The notes under the pieces were generated by a model. That model had not been told where the DNA came from. It saw nothing but the letters and a program-made list of their open reading frames with translations, and ran no database searches. Source: Pseudomonadota bacterium (GTDB taxonomy: Bacteria; Pseudomonadota; Alphaproteobacteria; Rhizobiales; Rhizobiaceae). Taken from it: DNA of 64,000 nt. Positions 34,669 to 43,901 of the stretch are shown here, piece by piece. Location: contig JAEYDD010000067.1 of NCBI GenBank assembly GCA_023404095.1, positions 310,001 to 374,000 on the forward strand, in the 5' to 3' direction. Made by a program: the position numbers and the translations under genes. Positions within the stretch are counted from its first letter, which is position 1, and every line of letters starts with the position of its first letter.

Positions 34669-36948
34669 ATGGGACAAGAGATTTTGCCGCCCGGTGGCGG
34701 AGACGACGACAATATCCTTCCGGTCGATCTGAAGGCGGCGCTTGAAGAGCGCTACCTTGCCTATGCGCTGTCGACGATCATGCATCGCGCGCTTCCAGAC
34801 GTGCGCGACGGCCTGAAGCCGGTGCATCGCCGCATCGTGCATGCGATGCGTATTCTCCGCCTGGATCCCGGACAGGCCTACAAGAAATGCGCCCGCATCG
34901 TCGGCGACGTCATGGGTAAGTTCCACCCGCATGGCGACGCCTCGATCTATGATGCGCTGGTGCGCCTGTCGCAGGATTTCGCCATCCGCTACCCGCTGGT
35001 GGACGGGCAGGGCAACTTCGGCAACATCGACGGCGATAACGCTGCGGCGATGCGCTACACCGAAGCGCGCATGACCGATGTCGCAACCTTGATCCTCGAG
35101 GGCCTCGACGAGGACGCGGTCGATTTCCGGCCGACCTACAACGAGGAGGACGAGGAGCCGGTCGTGCTGCCGGGCTCGTTCCCGAACCTGCTTGCCAACG
35201 GCGCCTCGGGCATCGCTGTCGGCATGGCGACGTCCATCCCGCCGCACAATGCGCACGAACTCTGCGATGCGGCGCTCCACCTGATCAAGCACCCCGACGC
35301 CACGGTCGAGGACCTGATGTTCGATCCGGCGAACCCGCAGAAGGGCGGGGTCGAGGGGCCGGACTTTCCGACCGGCGGCATCATCGTGGAAAGCCGCGAG
35401 AGCATGCTGGAATCCTATCGCACCGGCCGCGGCGGGTTCCGCGTGCGCGCGAAGTGGGAGACCGAAGACCTTGGGCGCGGCGGCTATCAGATCGTCGTCA
35501 CCGAAATCCCCTACCAGGTGCAGAAGTCGCGCCTGATCGAAAAGGTCGCAGAACTGCTTCTGGCGCGGAAGGTGCCGCTGCTGGAAGACATCCGCGACGA
35601 ATCGGCCGAGGACGTGCGCATCGTGCTCGTGCCGAAGAGCCGCAGCGTCGATCCGACGCTGCTGATGGAATCGCTATTCAAGCTTTCGGAGCTCGAGAGC
35701 CGCGTTCCGCTGAACATGAACGTGCTCTCGATGGGGCGCGTGCCGCGCGTGATGGCGCTGAACGAGGTCCTGTCGGAATGGCTGGCCCATCGCCGCGAAG
35801 TGCTGGTGCGCCGTTCCCGCCACAGGCTGGCTGCGATCGAACGGCGGCTGGAAATCCTCGGTGGCTACCTCGTCGCTTATCTCAATATCGATGAGGTGAT
35901 CCGCATCATCCGCGAGGAGGACGAGCCGAAGCCGGCTCTGATCGCGCGCTTCTCGCTGACGGACCTCCAGGCAGAATCGATCCTCAACATGCGGCTGCGT
36001 TCGTTGCGCAAGCTCGAGGAATTCGAGATCCGCACCGAGTTCGACGGACTGACGAAGGAGAAGGCGGAGATCGAGGCGCTGCTGGATTCCGAGCCGAAGC
36101 AGTGGCAGACGGTCGCCTGGCAGATCGGCGAGGTGAAGAAGAAGTTTGCCAAGGCCACCGAGATCGGCCGACGCCGCACCCAGTTCTCGGATGCCCCGGA
36201 AACCGACATCGAGGCGATCCAGCAGGCGATGATCGAGAAGGAGCCGGTCACCGTCGTCATTTCCGAGAAGGGATGGATCCGGGCGCTCAAGGGACATATC
36301 GCCGATACGTCCGGCCTGCAGTTCAAGGAGGGCGATGCCCTCAAGGTGGCCTTTCCGGCGCAGACAACCGACAAGATCCTCGTGCTGACGACCGGCGGCA
36401 AGGTCTACACGCTCGGCGCGGACAAGCTGCCGGGCGGGCGCGGCCATGGCGAGCCGCTGCGCATCATGGTCGACATGGAGAACGACCAGGACGTCCTGAC
36501 CGCCTTCGTCCACGATCCGGCTCGGAAGGTGATTCTCGCCTCGCAGGCCGGAAACGGCTTCGTCATCGCCGAGACGGAGATGATCGCCAATACCCGCAAG
36601 GGCAAGCAGATCATGAATGTCGGCTTGCCGGACGAGGCCAAGCTCGTAGTGCCCGTGCGCGGCGACCATGTCGCCGTCGTCGGTGAGAACCGCAAGATGC
36701 TGATCTTCCCGCTGGCGCAACTGCCGGAAATGTCGCGCGGCAAGGGCGTGCGCCTGCAGCGCTACAAGGATGGCGGCGTCTCCGACATCCGTTGCTTCGC
36801 GCTCGACGAGGGCCTGACCTGGGACGACAGCGCCGGCCGCAACTTCTTGCGCAGCAAGGAAGAGCTTGCCGAATGGCTGGCCGACCGCGCCAGCGCCGGG
36901 CGCACGGTGCCCAAGGGCTTCCCGCGCAGCGGCAAGTTCAGCGGATAG
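34669..36948 (+). CDS. parC: DNA topoisomerase IV subunit A
   Basis: ParC forms topoisomerase IV with ParE and decatenates daughter chromosomes. The 759-residue protein has the winged-helix DNA-binding region with the catalytic Tyr130 in AMRYTEAR, the quinolone-determining segment GKFHPHGDASIYDALVR, and the C-terminal β-pinwheel repeats (TTGGKVYTLGADKLPGGRGHG; SQAGNGFVIAETEMI). The positions matching E. coli Ser80 and Glu84 are Ala91 and Asp95. No gene overlaps it; it is flanked by wide intergenic regions. Confidence 0.95.
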   Translation: MGQEILPPGGGDDDNILPVDLKAALEERYLAYALSTIMHRALPDVRDGLKPVHRRIVHAMRILRLDPGQAYKKCARIVGDVMGKFHPHGDASIYDALVRLSQDFAIRYPLVDGQGNFGNIDGDNAAAMRYTEARMTDVATLILEGLDEDAVDFRPTYNEEDEEPVVLPGSFPNLLANGASGIAVGMATSIPPHNAHELCDAALHLIKHPDATVEDLMFDPANPQKGGVEGPDFPTGGIIVESRESMLESYRTGRGGFRVRAKWETEDLGRGGYQIVVTEIPYQVQKSRLIEKVAELLLARKVPLLEDIRDESAEDVRIVLVPKSRSVDPTLLMESLFKLSELESRVPLNMNVLSMGRVPRVMALNEVLSEWLAHRREVLVRRSRHRLAAIERRLEILGGYLVAYLNIDEVIRIIREEDEPKPALIARFSLTDLQAESILNMRLRSLRKLEEFEIRTEFDGLTKEKAEIEALLDSEPKQWQTVAWQIGEVKKKFAKATEIGRRRTQFSDAPETDIEAIQQAMIEKEPVTVVISEKGWIRALKGHIADTSGLQFKEGDALKVAFPAQTTDKILVLTTGGKVYTLGADKLPGGRGHGEPLRIMVDMENDQDVLTAFVHDPARKVILASQAGNGFVIAETEMIANTRKGKQIMNVGLPDEAKLVVPVRGDHVAVVGENRKMLIFPLAQLPEMSRGKGVRLQRYKDGGVSDIRCFALDEGLTWDDSAGRNFLRSKEELAEWLADRASAGRTVPKGFPRSGKFSG

Positions 36949-37104
36949 GGCACTTCCAGCCGGAGCGGCGCCGCTTCGGCATGATAATGCGGCACCTGGG
37001 GCAGACGTGCGAAATCGCGCCGCGGCGTTGTTACTTTCGCATGCGTGGATTCGCGGTATGAAGCGTCAGGGCTGGGGCTTGAGAGGCCCTGCCATCTTCA
37101 CGTT

Positions 37105-37311
37105 TCAGGAGCCAAAGGGCAGGGGGACGGTGAAGTAGCGCAGGAAGCGCGTCGCCCTGTCCTCGTCGATTTCGCCGGCGGCGATGCCGAGCACGAGTTC
37201 ATAAAGTGTGTCGACAGCGGCGATTTCATAGCTCTTGTCGATGAGGAGCAGGCCGGCCGCTACAATGGCAATTCGCTTATTGCCGGGGAAAGCCCCAATG
37301 CAATCCGTCAG
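37105..37311 (-). CDS. Small conserved-looking protein with CTG start
   Basis: A 68-codon frame whose body (NKRIAIVAAGLLLIDKSYEIAAVDTLYELVLGIAAGEIDEDRATRFLRYF) has strong coding character and a TGA at 37105. No ATG/GTG/TTG fits; a CTG at 37311 overlaps the DMT transporter stop as CTGA, resembling the ATGA coupling used elsewhere in the window. Alternatively an ATT codon is used or the gene is a truncated remnant. Family not recognised. Confidence 0.4.
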   Translation of the reverse strand: MTDCIGAFPGNKRIAIVAAGLLLIDKSYEIAAVDTLYELVLGIAAGEIDEDRATRFLRYFTVPLPFGS

Positions 37312-38228
37312 GGGCGCACCGGGGCGGCCACAGCGCACGTGGCTTGCAGCCGAGCAGCTTTCGCCTTGCTGCGCATCTGCCACAGCGAATGGCACAGCAG
37401 GGCCGTGATGAGGATGCTGCCTCCGACGAGCGTCTGGCTGGAAGGCTGCTCGGCGAAGACGATCCACACCCAGATCGGCGCCAGCACCGTTTCCAGCAGA
37501 TAGAACATCCCGACCTCGGGCGCGGACAGATATCGCGGCCCCGTGGCAAGGCACCAGAACGCGAGCGGGATCATGACCAGCCCGTTGAAGAGGATAAAGG
37601 CCGGCTGTTCGATCTGCAGCGTGCCGCCGGGAAGCATCAGGAGCCCGGCAACGCCCGGAACGATGGCGGTCACTAGCGGCACGAAGCCCATGTCGGCGCC
37701 GCTCTTGCGGCTGATGGTGATGGCGCTCGCAAGCAGCAAGGCGGAGCAGGCGGCCATCGCATCGCCGAAGAAATTGCCGGTCTCCAGCCCGTCATGGACG
37801 ATCAGCGCAATGCCGCAGACCATGGCTGCCATGGTCGCAAGCGTGGCGTTCGACGGGCGCTCGCCGAGAAAGAGCCATGAGAGAAGGGCGGCGAACATCG
37901 AGGTGAAGGCCAGGATGAACACGACGTTGGCGGTGGTCGTATTGAAGACCGCGAGCATGAACGTGAGCGAGTTGATGCCGTACAGCACGCCTGCGGCAAG
38001 GCCGGCACGACCCGGGATCAGCGCCAGCGGACGACGCAGCAGAAGACGCAGGACCGACCAGACCGCCATTGCCACCAGAAAGGTCGCGATGCTGCGCACG
38101 GCAAGCACCGACCACACCTCGCCTTGGGCGGAGCGGATCAGGGGAATGTCGAAGGACAGGGCCAGACCGCCGATTGCGGTGATCATCAGGCCTTTGCGAT
38201 GGAGGCTGGGGTCTTGCAAAGGTGTCAC
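37308..38228 (-). CDS. EamA/DMT-family permease
   Basis: A 306-residue drug/metabolite exporter with ten predicted membrane helices in two five-helix EamA repeats (FDIPLIRSAQGEVWSVLAVRSIATFLVAMAVWS; AFILFNGLVMIPLAFWCLATGPRYLSAPEVGMFYLLETVLAPIWVW). The EVGMFYLLETVLAPIWVW segment matches the second EamA repeat signature. It probably exports amino acids or other metabolites; substrate unknown. Its TGA overlaps the CTG start of a small ORF. Confidence 0.88.
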   Translation of the reverse strand: MTPLQDPSLHRKGLMITAIGGLALSFDIPLIRSAQGEVWSVLAVRSIATFLVAMAVWSVLRLLLRRPLALIPGRAGLAAGVLYGINSLTFMLAVFNTTTANVVFILAFTSMFAALLSWLFLGERPSNATLATMAAMVCGIALIVHDGLETGNFFGDAMAACSALLLASAITISRKSGADMGFVPLVTAIVPGVAGLLMLPGGTLQIEQPAFILFNGLVMIPLAFWCLATGPRYLSAPEVGMFYLLETVLAPIWVWIVFAEQPSSQTLVGGSILITALLCHSLWQMRSKAKAARLQATCAVAAPVRP

Positions 38229-38243
38229 GCAGAAATCCGATTC

Positions 38244-39005
38244 TCAGTCCGAACTTCCGCCATCATAGCGTTCCCAGCCGCGTGCCATCAGGTGCTCCTG
38301 CGGCAAAAACTTTGTTTTATAGTCCATTTTTCGCGAACCCTTCACCCAGTAGCCGAGATAGACGTGCGGCAATCCCAGCGCTTTGGCGCGGCGAATATGA
38401 TCGAGAATCATGAAGGTTCCGAGCGAGCGATGCTGCTCGTCCGGATCGAAATAGGAGTAGACCATCGATAGCCCGTCGCCCATGCGGTCCGTGAGCGCAA
38501 CCGCAATGAGCTCGCCCCGGGGTCGCTCCTCCAGACCGGCGCCCTCGGTGCGCTTGCGATATTCGATGACCTTGGTGTGGACATGGGTGTCCTCGACCAT
38601 CATCGCATAGTCGAGAACCGACATGTCCGACATGCCGCCCTTCTGGTGGCGGCGGTCGAGATAGCGACGAAACAGCGTGTACTGTTCGCTGGACGGCTCG
38701 GCTGGATACTCGTAGCCGAAGAGATCGCGGTTTGCAGCCTGCACGCGCCGCATCGAGCGCCTCGGCTCGAACTCGTTGACGAGGATCCGCACCGAAATGC
38801 ACGCCCGGCAGGTTTCGCAGGCCGGCCGGTAGGCGATGTTCTGCGACCGGCGGAACCCGCCCTGCGTCAGGAGATCGTTGAGCTCAGGCGCGCGCTCGCC
38901 GACGAGGTGCGTAAAGACTTTCCGCTCCATTTCGTGCGGCAGGTAGGGGCATGCAGCCGGAGCCGTCAGGTAGAATTGGGGGGCGGGGGTTGTCTGGGTA
39001 TTCAT
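38244..39005 (-). CDS. bpt: Aspartate/glutamate leucyltransferase (Bpt)
   Basis: A 253-residue aminoacyl-tRNA-protein transferase of the ATE/Bpt family. Bpt attaches Leu from Leu-tRNA to N-terminal Asp/Glu, feeding the N-degron route to ClpAP. Signature parts: ACPYLPHEMERKVFTHL, the Cys-pair region RPACETCRACISVRI, and DEQHRSLGTFMILDHIRRAKALGLPHVYLGYWV. Length fits bacterial Bpt. ATG 39005 is chosen because the longer TTG frame lacks conserved-looking sequence. Located between the DMT permease and an RDD protein. Confidence 0.93.
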   Translation of the reverse strand: MNTQTTPAPQFYLTAPAACPYLPHEMERKVFTHLVGERAPELNDLLTQGGFRRSQNIAYRPACETCRACISVRILVNEFEPRRSMRRVQAANRDLFGYEYPAEPSSEQYTLFRRYLDRRHQKGGMSDMSVLDYAMMVEDTHVHTKVIEYRKRTEGAGLEERPRGELIAVALTDRMGDGLSMVYSYFDPDEQHRSLGTFMILDHIRRAKALGLPHVYLGYWVKGSRKMDYKTKFLPQEHLMARGWERYDGGSSD

Positions 39006-39185
39006 GTTTTCGGCGCGCGACTCCAACCGGGCCTGACTGACAATACTAGCATGGCGCAGTTAAGGAAAAGGTCAACCTCGTCGGAGAGCTAGTACCGTCG
39101 TTACCAATACTCTTGACGGGCCATCCGGTGGGAGGGGGCGGGCCGCCCGGGAGGGCGGCGTCCGCGACGTTCATCTGCCAGTGTT

Positions 39186-39647
39186 TCAGAAGCCCGAGCG
39201 CCTGACGACGACGGTGCCGAGAAGCAGGTCGTGCAGCAACCGGCTGCGATCGGTGAACAGGCCGATCAGAAGTATGAAAGGCGTGAGCAGGGCATTGCCC
39301 AGCCAGAACAGCACGAGATAGACGATGGAGGTGAGGAAATCCATCGGCCTCCCGTCCACGCGCATGACGGCAAGTCCCATCACGTTCATGCCGACGCTAG
39401 CCTGGTTGGGGCCGCCGATCGTCATGCCGAAATAAAGCATGGCGACGATCACGAACAGCGCCGGATAGAGCATCCAGCCGAGCCCCAGCGTGATGATGCC
39501 GAGGAAGAAGACGACGACGGCCGCGGGCACCCAGAGAAGGGCCACGATCGCATAGTCGATCAGGAAGGCGAAGATCCGTCGGGACAACACGCCGCGATAG
39601 GCGCGCCAGTCCGTGCTCGGCAGACGAACCTCGTCATAATTGCTCAT
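39186..39647 (-). CDS. RDD-family membrane protein
   Basis: A 153-residue membrane protein with the RDD domain: the N-terminal Arg-x3-Asp (SRRIFAFLIDYAIVALLW), two membrane spans, and a conserved loop (GGPNQASVGMNVMGLAVM) plus FTDRSRLLHDLLLGTVVV. RDD proteins are associated with transport or Na+/H+ antiport in some species; no function is assigned here. ATG 39647 has a good AGGAG ribosome-binding site. It lies between hemB and bpt on the minus strand. Confidence 0.87.
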   Translation of the reverse strand: MSNYDEVRLPSTDWRAYRGVLSRRIFAFLIDYAIVALLWVPAAVVVFFLGIITLGLGWMLYPALFVIVAMLYFGMTIGGPNQASVGMNVMGLAVMRVDGRPMDFLTSIVYLVLFWLGNALLTPFILLIGLFTDRSRLLHDLLLGTVVVRRSGF

Positions 39648-39751
39648 CGAATGGCTCCTGTGTTCACTCATGCCATTGATATGGGAATTGCCGGCGCAAA
39701 AGCAATAAAGTCGGCTTGCCCAAGCCATCCGGGTCAATTGCGCGCAGACTG

Positions 39752-40759
39752 TCAGCCCTTCTTCGAAAGGTGCCGGGCGACCTCGACGGCGAAATAGGTC
39801 AGGATGCCGTCGCAGCCGGCGCGCTTGAAGGCGAGCAGCGTCTCCATCATCACCCTGTCTCCGTCGATCCAGCCGTTCATGGCCGCAGCCTTGATCTGCG
39901 CATACTCGCCGGAGACCTGATAGGCGAAGACAGGCAGGCCGAACGCTTCCTTCATCCGAAAGCAGATGTCGAGATAGGGCAGGCCCGGCTTGACCATCAG
40001 CATGTCCGCGCCTTCCTCCACGTCGAGCGCCGCGTCGCGGATCGCCTCAGTGCCGTTGGCGGGGTCGATGTAGTAGGTTTTCTTGTCGCCCTTCAAAAGC
40101 CCGCCGGTGCCGATTGCCTCGCGGTACGGCCCGTAGAAGGCGGAGGCGAACTTGGTCGCATAGGACATGATGCCGACGTTCTGGTGCCCGGCGGCGTCGA
40201 GCGCCTGGCGGATGGCTCCGATCCGCCCGTCCATCATCTCCGAAGGCGATATGATGTCGGAACCGGCATCGGCCTGGACCACCGCGGCCCTGGCCACCTG
40301 CTCGACAGTTTCGTCGTTGACGATCTCTGCGCCGCGCAGGATGCCGTCATGGCCGTGGCTGGTAAAAGGGTCGAGCGCCACGTCGGTGATCACACCGATC
40401 TGCGGCACATGCTTCTTCAGCGCGCGCGTTGCCTCGTTGATCAGGTTGTCGGCTGCAAGGCTGTTGGAACCGGTCTCGTCGCGCAGGTGAATCTCGATGT
40501 TGGGAAAGGTGGCGATCGCCGGCACGCCGAGGTCGGCGGCTTCCTTCGCCGCTTCGACCAGGCGATCGACGCTCATGCGGTTGACGCCGGGCATCGATGG
40601 GATCGGCTCCACGATATCGGTGCCGGGGATGACGAAGACCGGCCAGATCAGGTCGTCCACCGTCAGCCGGTTTTCCTGCACGAGACGGCGCGTCCAGTCC
40701 GCCTTGCGGTTGCGGCGCATCCGCCGATGGCCGGTGATCTGGTCGACGACATTGGTCAT
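39752..40759 (-). CDS. hemB: δ-Aminolevulinate dehydratase
   Basis: HemB condenses two 5-aminolevulinate molecules to porphobilinogen in tetrapyrrole synthesis. The 335-residue protein has both Schiff-base lysine segments (SYATKFASAFYGPYREA and DMLMVKPGLPYLD) and the active-site loop ALDPFTSHGHDG. The loop lacks the Cys triad of zinc-dependent enzymes, so it belongs to the Mg2+/alkali-metal type common in alphaproteobacteria. It stands alone with a 105-base gap to the RDD gene. Confidence 0.96.
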   Translation of the reverse strand: MTNVVDQITGHRRMRRNRKADWTRRLVQENRLTVDDLIWPVFVIPGTDIVEPIPSMPGVNRMSVDRLVEAAKEAADLGVPAIATFPNIEIHLRDETGSNSLAADNLINEATRALKKHVPQIGVITDVALDPFTSHGHDGILRGAEIVNDETVEQVARAAVVQADAGSDIISPSEMMDGRIGAIRQALDAAGHQNVGIMSYATKFASAFYGPYREAIGTGGLLKGDKKTYYIDPANGTEAIRDAALDVEEGADMLMVKPGLPYLDICFRMKEAFGLPVFAYQVSGEYAQIKAAAMNGWIDGDRVMMETLLAFKRAGCDGILTYFAVEVARHLSKKG

Positions 40760-40958
40760 GGAACTGTCCTTGCATGTTTTTGGTGCTCATAGCACGTTGG
40801 GACGGCTTACCAGAAGGCGTTATCGGATGCGAATGCGGCAGAAGGCCGCTTGCAGGCACGTTTGCCGCTGGCCGGAAACCAAGGCCGATCCGGCGCCACA
40901 GGTTTCTATCAACGATCAATTGGTATTATGCCCCGGCGGGGGCTGCTATTGTCCGCCA

Positions 40959-41396
40959 ATGGCTTCTGATTCCCCGAATGTTCCGAGATGGACGCTGACC
41001 GATACGCTTTACGTGACGTTCCTGCGCGTGATGGCGGTTGTCTGCCTGTGGTTCGCCCTTCAGTACTGGGCGATGCTGACGGGGTATTCGCTCGGGGGGA
41101 GGGGGCGCTTCGACCTCTTGCCACCGGCGTGGAAGGCGGCCTCAACGGCACTGGCCATGATGTTTCCGGTGGCAGCGGTCGGGCTCTGGCTTCTGGCGCC
41201 CTGGGGGGCGGTCGTCTGGGTGCTCGCGGCGGCGACGGAAATCGCGATGCACGAGTTCTATCCCTCGATTTTCGGCATCAACAGGCTGCTGGTGATCGCC
41301 CACATCACCGTGGCCGTCATCTACGTTCTTTTCCAGGCTGCGCTCTTCCTGCAGCGGCGCAAGCAGACGCGGCAGGTAAGGACTGATTTACCGTGA
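40959..41396 (+). CDS. DUF6163-family membrane protein
   Basis: A 145-residue protein with about four hydrophobic helices (FLRVMAVVCLWFALQYWAML; ALAMMFPVAAVGLWLLAPWGAVVWVLAAA; LLVIAHITVAVIYVLFQAALFL). Its position directly upstream of the LdtR regulator is a conserved arrangement in Rhizobiales, and I recall DUF6163 for it; the match is by context and size. ATG 40959 has no strong ribosome-binding site. Function unknown, but the context suggests an envelope role. Confidence 0.65.
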   Translation: MASDSPNVPRWTLTDTLYVTFLRVMAVVCLWFALQYWAMLTGYSLGGRGRFDLLPPAWKAASTALAMMFPVAAVGLWLLAPWGAVVWVLAAATEIAMHEFYPSIFGINRLLVIAHITVAVIYVLFQAALFLQRRKQTRQVRTDLP

Positions 41397-41520
41397 GACA
41401 GCGTGGCGCACCGGTAAGGCGCTGTTAAGGCTGCGGTTTAAGTAGAATTTTAGACGCATTCGATAGGGTCTCACTCAAGGCGGGAAAACAGACACCGCCA
41501 CCAAAACAGTGAGGCAGAAA

Positions 41521-42030
41521 ATGAACACGAAGCTTAAGCCGCAGGCGGTCGCAGTCGAAACCCACGAAGATGCGATCCGCAACCTGTACATGGAATCCCT
41601 TCACCTCGTCGAGCGTCTGCACCGCCGCCTGCTCGACGTCATCAAGGACGAGTTCGACCGCGCCGGTCGTTCCGACGTCAACGCCGTCCAGGCGCTGCTC
41701 CTCTTCAACATCGGCAATTCCGAGCTGACCGCCGGGGAACTTCGCTCCCGCGGCTACTACCTCGGCTCGAACGTGTCCTACAACGTCAAGAAACTGGTCG
41801 ATCTCGGCTTTATCAACCACCAGCGCTCCCGCGTCGATCGTCGCTCGGTCCGCATCAGCCTGACCGAGAGCGGTCAGGAGATCGCCGAGACGGTGGCGAA
41901 GCTCTACGACCGCCATATCGGCTCCATCCAGAAGGTTGGCGGCATCGGCGAGAACGAGTTCAACGAGATGAACCGTCTGCTGCAGCGCCTCGACCGCTTC
42001 TGGAACGACTCGATCCTCTATCGCCTTTAA
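41521..42030 (+). CDS. ldtR: MarR-family regulator LdtR
   Basis: A 169-residue winged-helix regulator of the MarR family. The DNA-binding part is ALLLFNIGNSELTAGELRSRGYYLGSNVSYNVKKLVDLGFI, with the recognition helix SNVSYNVKKLV and the wing NHQRSRVDRRSVRISLT. In Liberibacter, LdtR controls the L,D-transpeptidase gene ldtP and other stress genes; the downstream ldtP here supports the assignment. ATG 41521 follows GAGGCAGAAA. A terminator follows. Confidence 0.9.
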   Translation: MNTKLKPQAVAVETHEDAIRNLYMESLHLVERLHRRLLDVIKDEFDRAGRSDVNAVQALLLFNIGNSELTAGELRSRGYYLGSNVSYNVKKLVDLGFINHQRSRVDRRSVRISLTESGQEIAETVAKLYDRHIGSIQKVGGIGENEFNEMNRLLQRLDRFWNDSILYRL

Positions 42031-42064
42031 GGCTTTCGGACCGATAGGACAGTCAGCCAGCATC

Positions 42065-42098
42065 AAAACCGGATGCGCCGACGTGCGCGTCCGGTTTT
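42065..42098 (+). terminator. Terminator of ldtR
   Basis: AAAACCGGA pairs with TCCGGTTTT around an inner TGCGC hairpin, followed by CTCGTGTTT. It lies 35 bases after the ldtR stop. Confidence 0.7.
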
Positions 42099-42169
42099 CT
42101 CGTGTTTCGGTTTTCGTCTTGGGGCGGAACTGCTTGGAGGCAGTACCTGCGCTCAGGTGCACGGCATCA

Positions 42170-42190
42170 CACGCGCGTTACCCGCGCGTG
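42170..42190. promoter_or_regulatory. Inverted repeat in the ldtP upstream region
   Basis: CACGCGCG, a 5-base TTACC spacer and CGCGCGTG form a perfect 8-bp inverted repeat, 195 bases before the ldtP ATG. Possibly an operator (for LdtR) or a hairpin. Nothing else is evident in this 354-base gap (42031-42384). Confidence 0.35.
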
Positions 42191-42384
42191 CATACCCGCG
42201 ACACGCTTTGGCCATATTGCTATGAGACCGGAGGCTATGGCCGCAGGCATGCGCCTTCCGCATGGCCGGTTTCCGTTTGTTAACCCTGTTCGTATTAGGT
42301 TCCGTGGGATATGGGCCTTAGGTGGCTTCAATGTTCGCATGGGCGAAGGCCGATATTGCGGCCGGGTAGAGAATGGTAGGATAG

Positions 42385-43710
42385 ATGTCTCGCAAGATCG
42401 GAAATGATGTGTTTTCACGCCGCACTTTCCTGCGTTCCGCAGCAACGCTTGGCGCCGCTGCCGTCGCAGGTTCCGCCAGCGCGCAGACCGCGATCGACGA
42501 TATCCTCAATGCTCCCCGCCGCGGCAACTGGGACGACCAGTTCGACGCCAAGGCCTCGCGCACGGCAACGGCCGTCGTTTCCAACAATCCGATCTTCGGC
42601 CCCGGCTCGGCCGGTCATATCCAGCAGGCGATCTTCGACTACCAGGGCATCATCTCCAATGGCGGCTGGCCGATGGTCAACGCGCCGCAGAAGCTCGAGC
42701 TCGGCATCAGCGATCCGTCGGTACAGCAACTGCGCCAGCGCCTGATCATTTCCGGCGATCTGCCGCGCTCCGCCGGCATCTCGAGCGCCTACGATTCCTA
42801 TGTCGACGGCGCGGTGAAGCGCTTCCAGGCCCGCCATGGCCTGCCGACAGACGGCGTGCTCGGCGAATACACGCTGAAGGCGATGAACGTGCCTGCGGAT
42901 GTCCGCCTCGGCCAGTTGCAGACCAATCTCGTGCGCATACAGGCGATGTCCGGCGATCTCGGCCAGCGTTTCGTGATGGTCAATATCCCGGCCGCCTATA
43001 TCGAGGCGGTTGAAAACAACCGCGTGGCGCTGCGCCACACCGCCGTCGTCGGCAAGATCGATCGCCCGACGCACGCCATCAACTCCAAGATCTACGAAGT
43101 CATTCTCAATCCCTACTGGACCGCGCCGCGCTCGATCGTCGAAAAGGACATCGTGCCGCTGATGCGCAAGGATCCGACCTACCTGACGCGCAACTCGATC
43201 CGCCTGATCGACGGGAAGGGGAACGAGGTATCGCCGGAAACGATCGACTGGTTCGCCGACAAGGCGCCGAACCTGATGTTCCGACAGGATCCGGGCAAGA
43301 TCAACGCGATGGCCTCGACGAAGATCAACTTTCACAATCCCAACAACGAGTACATGCACGACACGCCCTCGCAGGGCCTGTTCAACAAGCTGATGCGCTT
43401 CGAGTCGTCCGGCTGCGTGCGTGTGCAGAACGTTCGCGACCTCGTCACCTGGTTGCTGCGCGACACGCCCGGCTGGTCGCGGCAGGAGATCGAGCGTGTC
43501 ATCTCCACCCGCCAGAACACACCGATCAAGCTTTCCCAGGAAGTGCCGGTCTACATCGTCTACGTCACCGCCTGGTCGGCCACCGACCGCGTCGTGCAGT
43601 TCCGGGACGACATCTACGAGCGCGACGGCGTGGCCGAACTGGCGCTGCAGACCAACATCGGTGTCGAGCGGTCGGCCGACTCGGTGGAGCAGGACTTCCT
43701 GCCGCAGTAA
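42385..43710 (+). CDS. ldtP: Tat-exported L,D-transpeptidase
   Basis: A 441-residue cell-wall enzyme. L,D-transpeptidases form 3-3 peptide crosslinks in peptidoglycan or link proteins to it. The N-terminus is a twin-arginine signal (RRTFLRS, ending AGSASA). A peptidoglycan-binding domain follows (SAYDSYVDGAVKRFQARHGLPTDGVLGEYTLKAMN), then the YkuD domain (VVGKIDRPTHAINSKIYEVILNPYW) with the active site HDTP and ESSGCVRVQN (Cys344). It is regulated by the adjacent LdtR in related bacteria. Confidence 0.94.
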   Translation: MSRKIGNDVFSRRTFLRSAATLGAAAVAGSASAQTAIDDILNAPRRGNWDDQFDAKASRTATAVVSNNPIFGPGSAGHIQQAIFDYQGIISNGGWPMVNAPQKLELGISDPSVQQLRQRLIISGDLPRSAGISSAYDSYVDGAVKRFQARHGLPTDGVLGEYTLKAMNVPADVRLGQLQTNLVRIQAMSGDLGQRFVMVNIPAAYIEAVENNRVALRHTAVVGKIDRPTHAINSKIYEVILNPYWTAPRSIVEKDIVPLMRKDPTYLTRNSIRLIDGKGNEVSPETIDWFADKAPNLMFRQDPGKINAMASTKINFHNPNNEYMHDTPSQGLFNKLMRFESSGCVRVQNVRDLVTWLLRDTPGWSRQEIERVISTRQNTPIKLSQEVPVYIVYVTAWSATDRVVQFRDDIYERDGVAELALQTNIGVERSADSVEQDFLPQ

Positions 43711-43731
43711 GGCTGCCACGTCATGTCTTTG

Positions 43732-43770
43732 GGGCCGCGCAACCGATCGGTTTGCGCGGCCCTTCCGTTT
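43732..43770 (+). terminator. Terminator of ldtP
   Basis: GGGCCGCGCAA pairs with TTGCGCGGCCC around CCGATCGGT, followed by TTCCGTTT. It lies 21 bases after the ldtP stop. Confidence 0.7.
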
Positions 43771-43901
43771 GTGCTTTCCAGTGCGGCCTGTCGCTTTTAT
43801 TTCCCGGTCGGGCGGGAAATGGCGCAATCGGCACAGCGGATATTGCCCTTGCCATGCGAGGACGATAAACACCGTGCCACCGTCTCACAGGAGCCTCGAG
43901 G

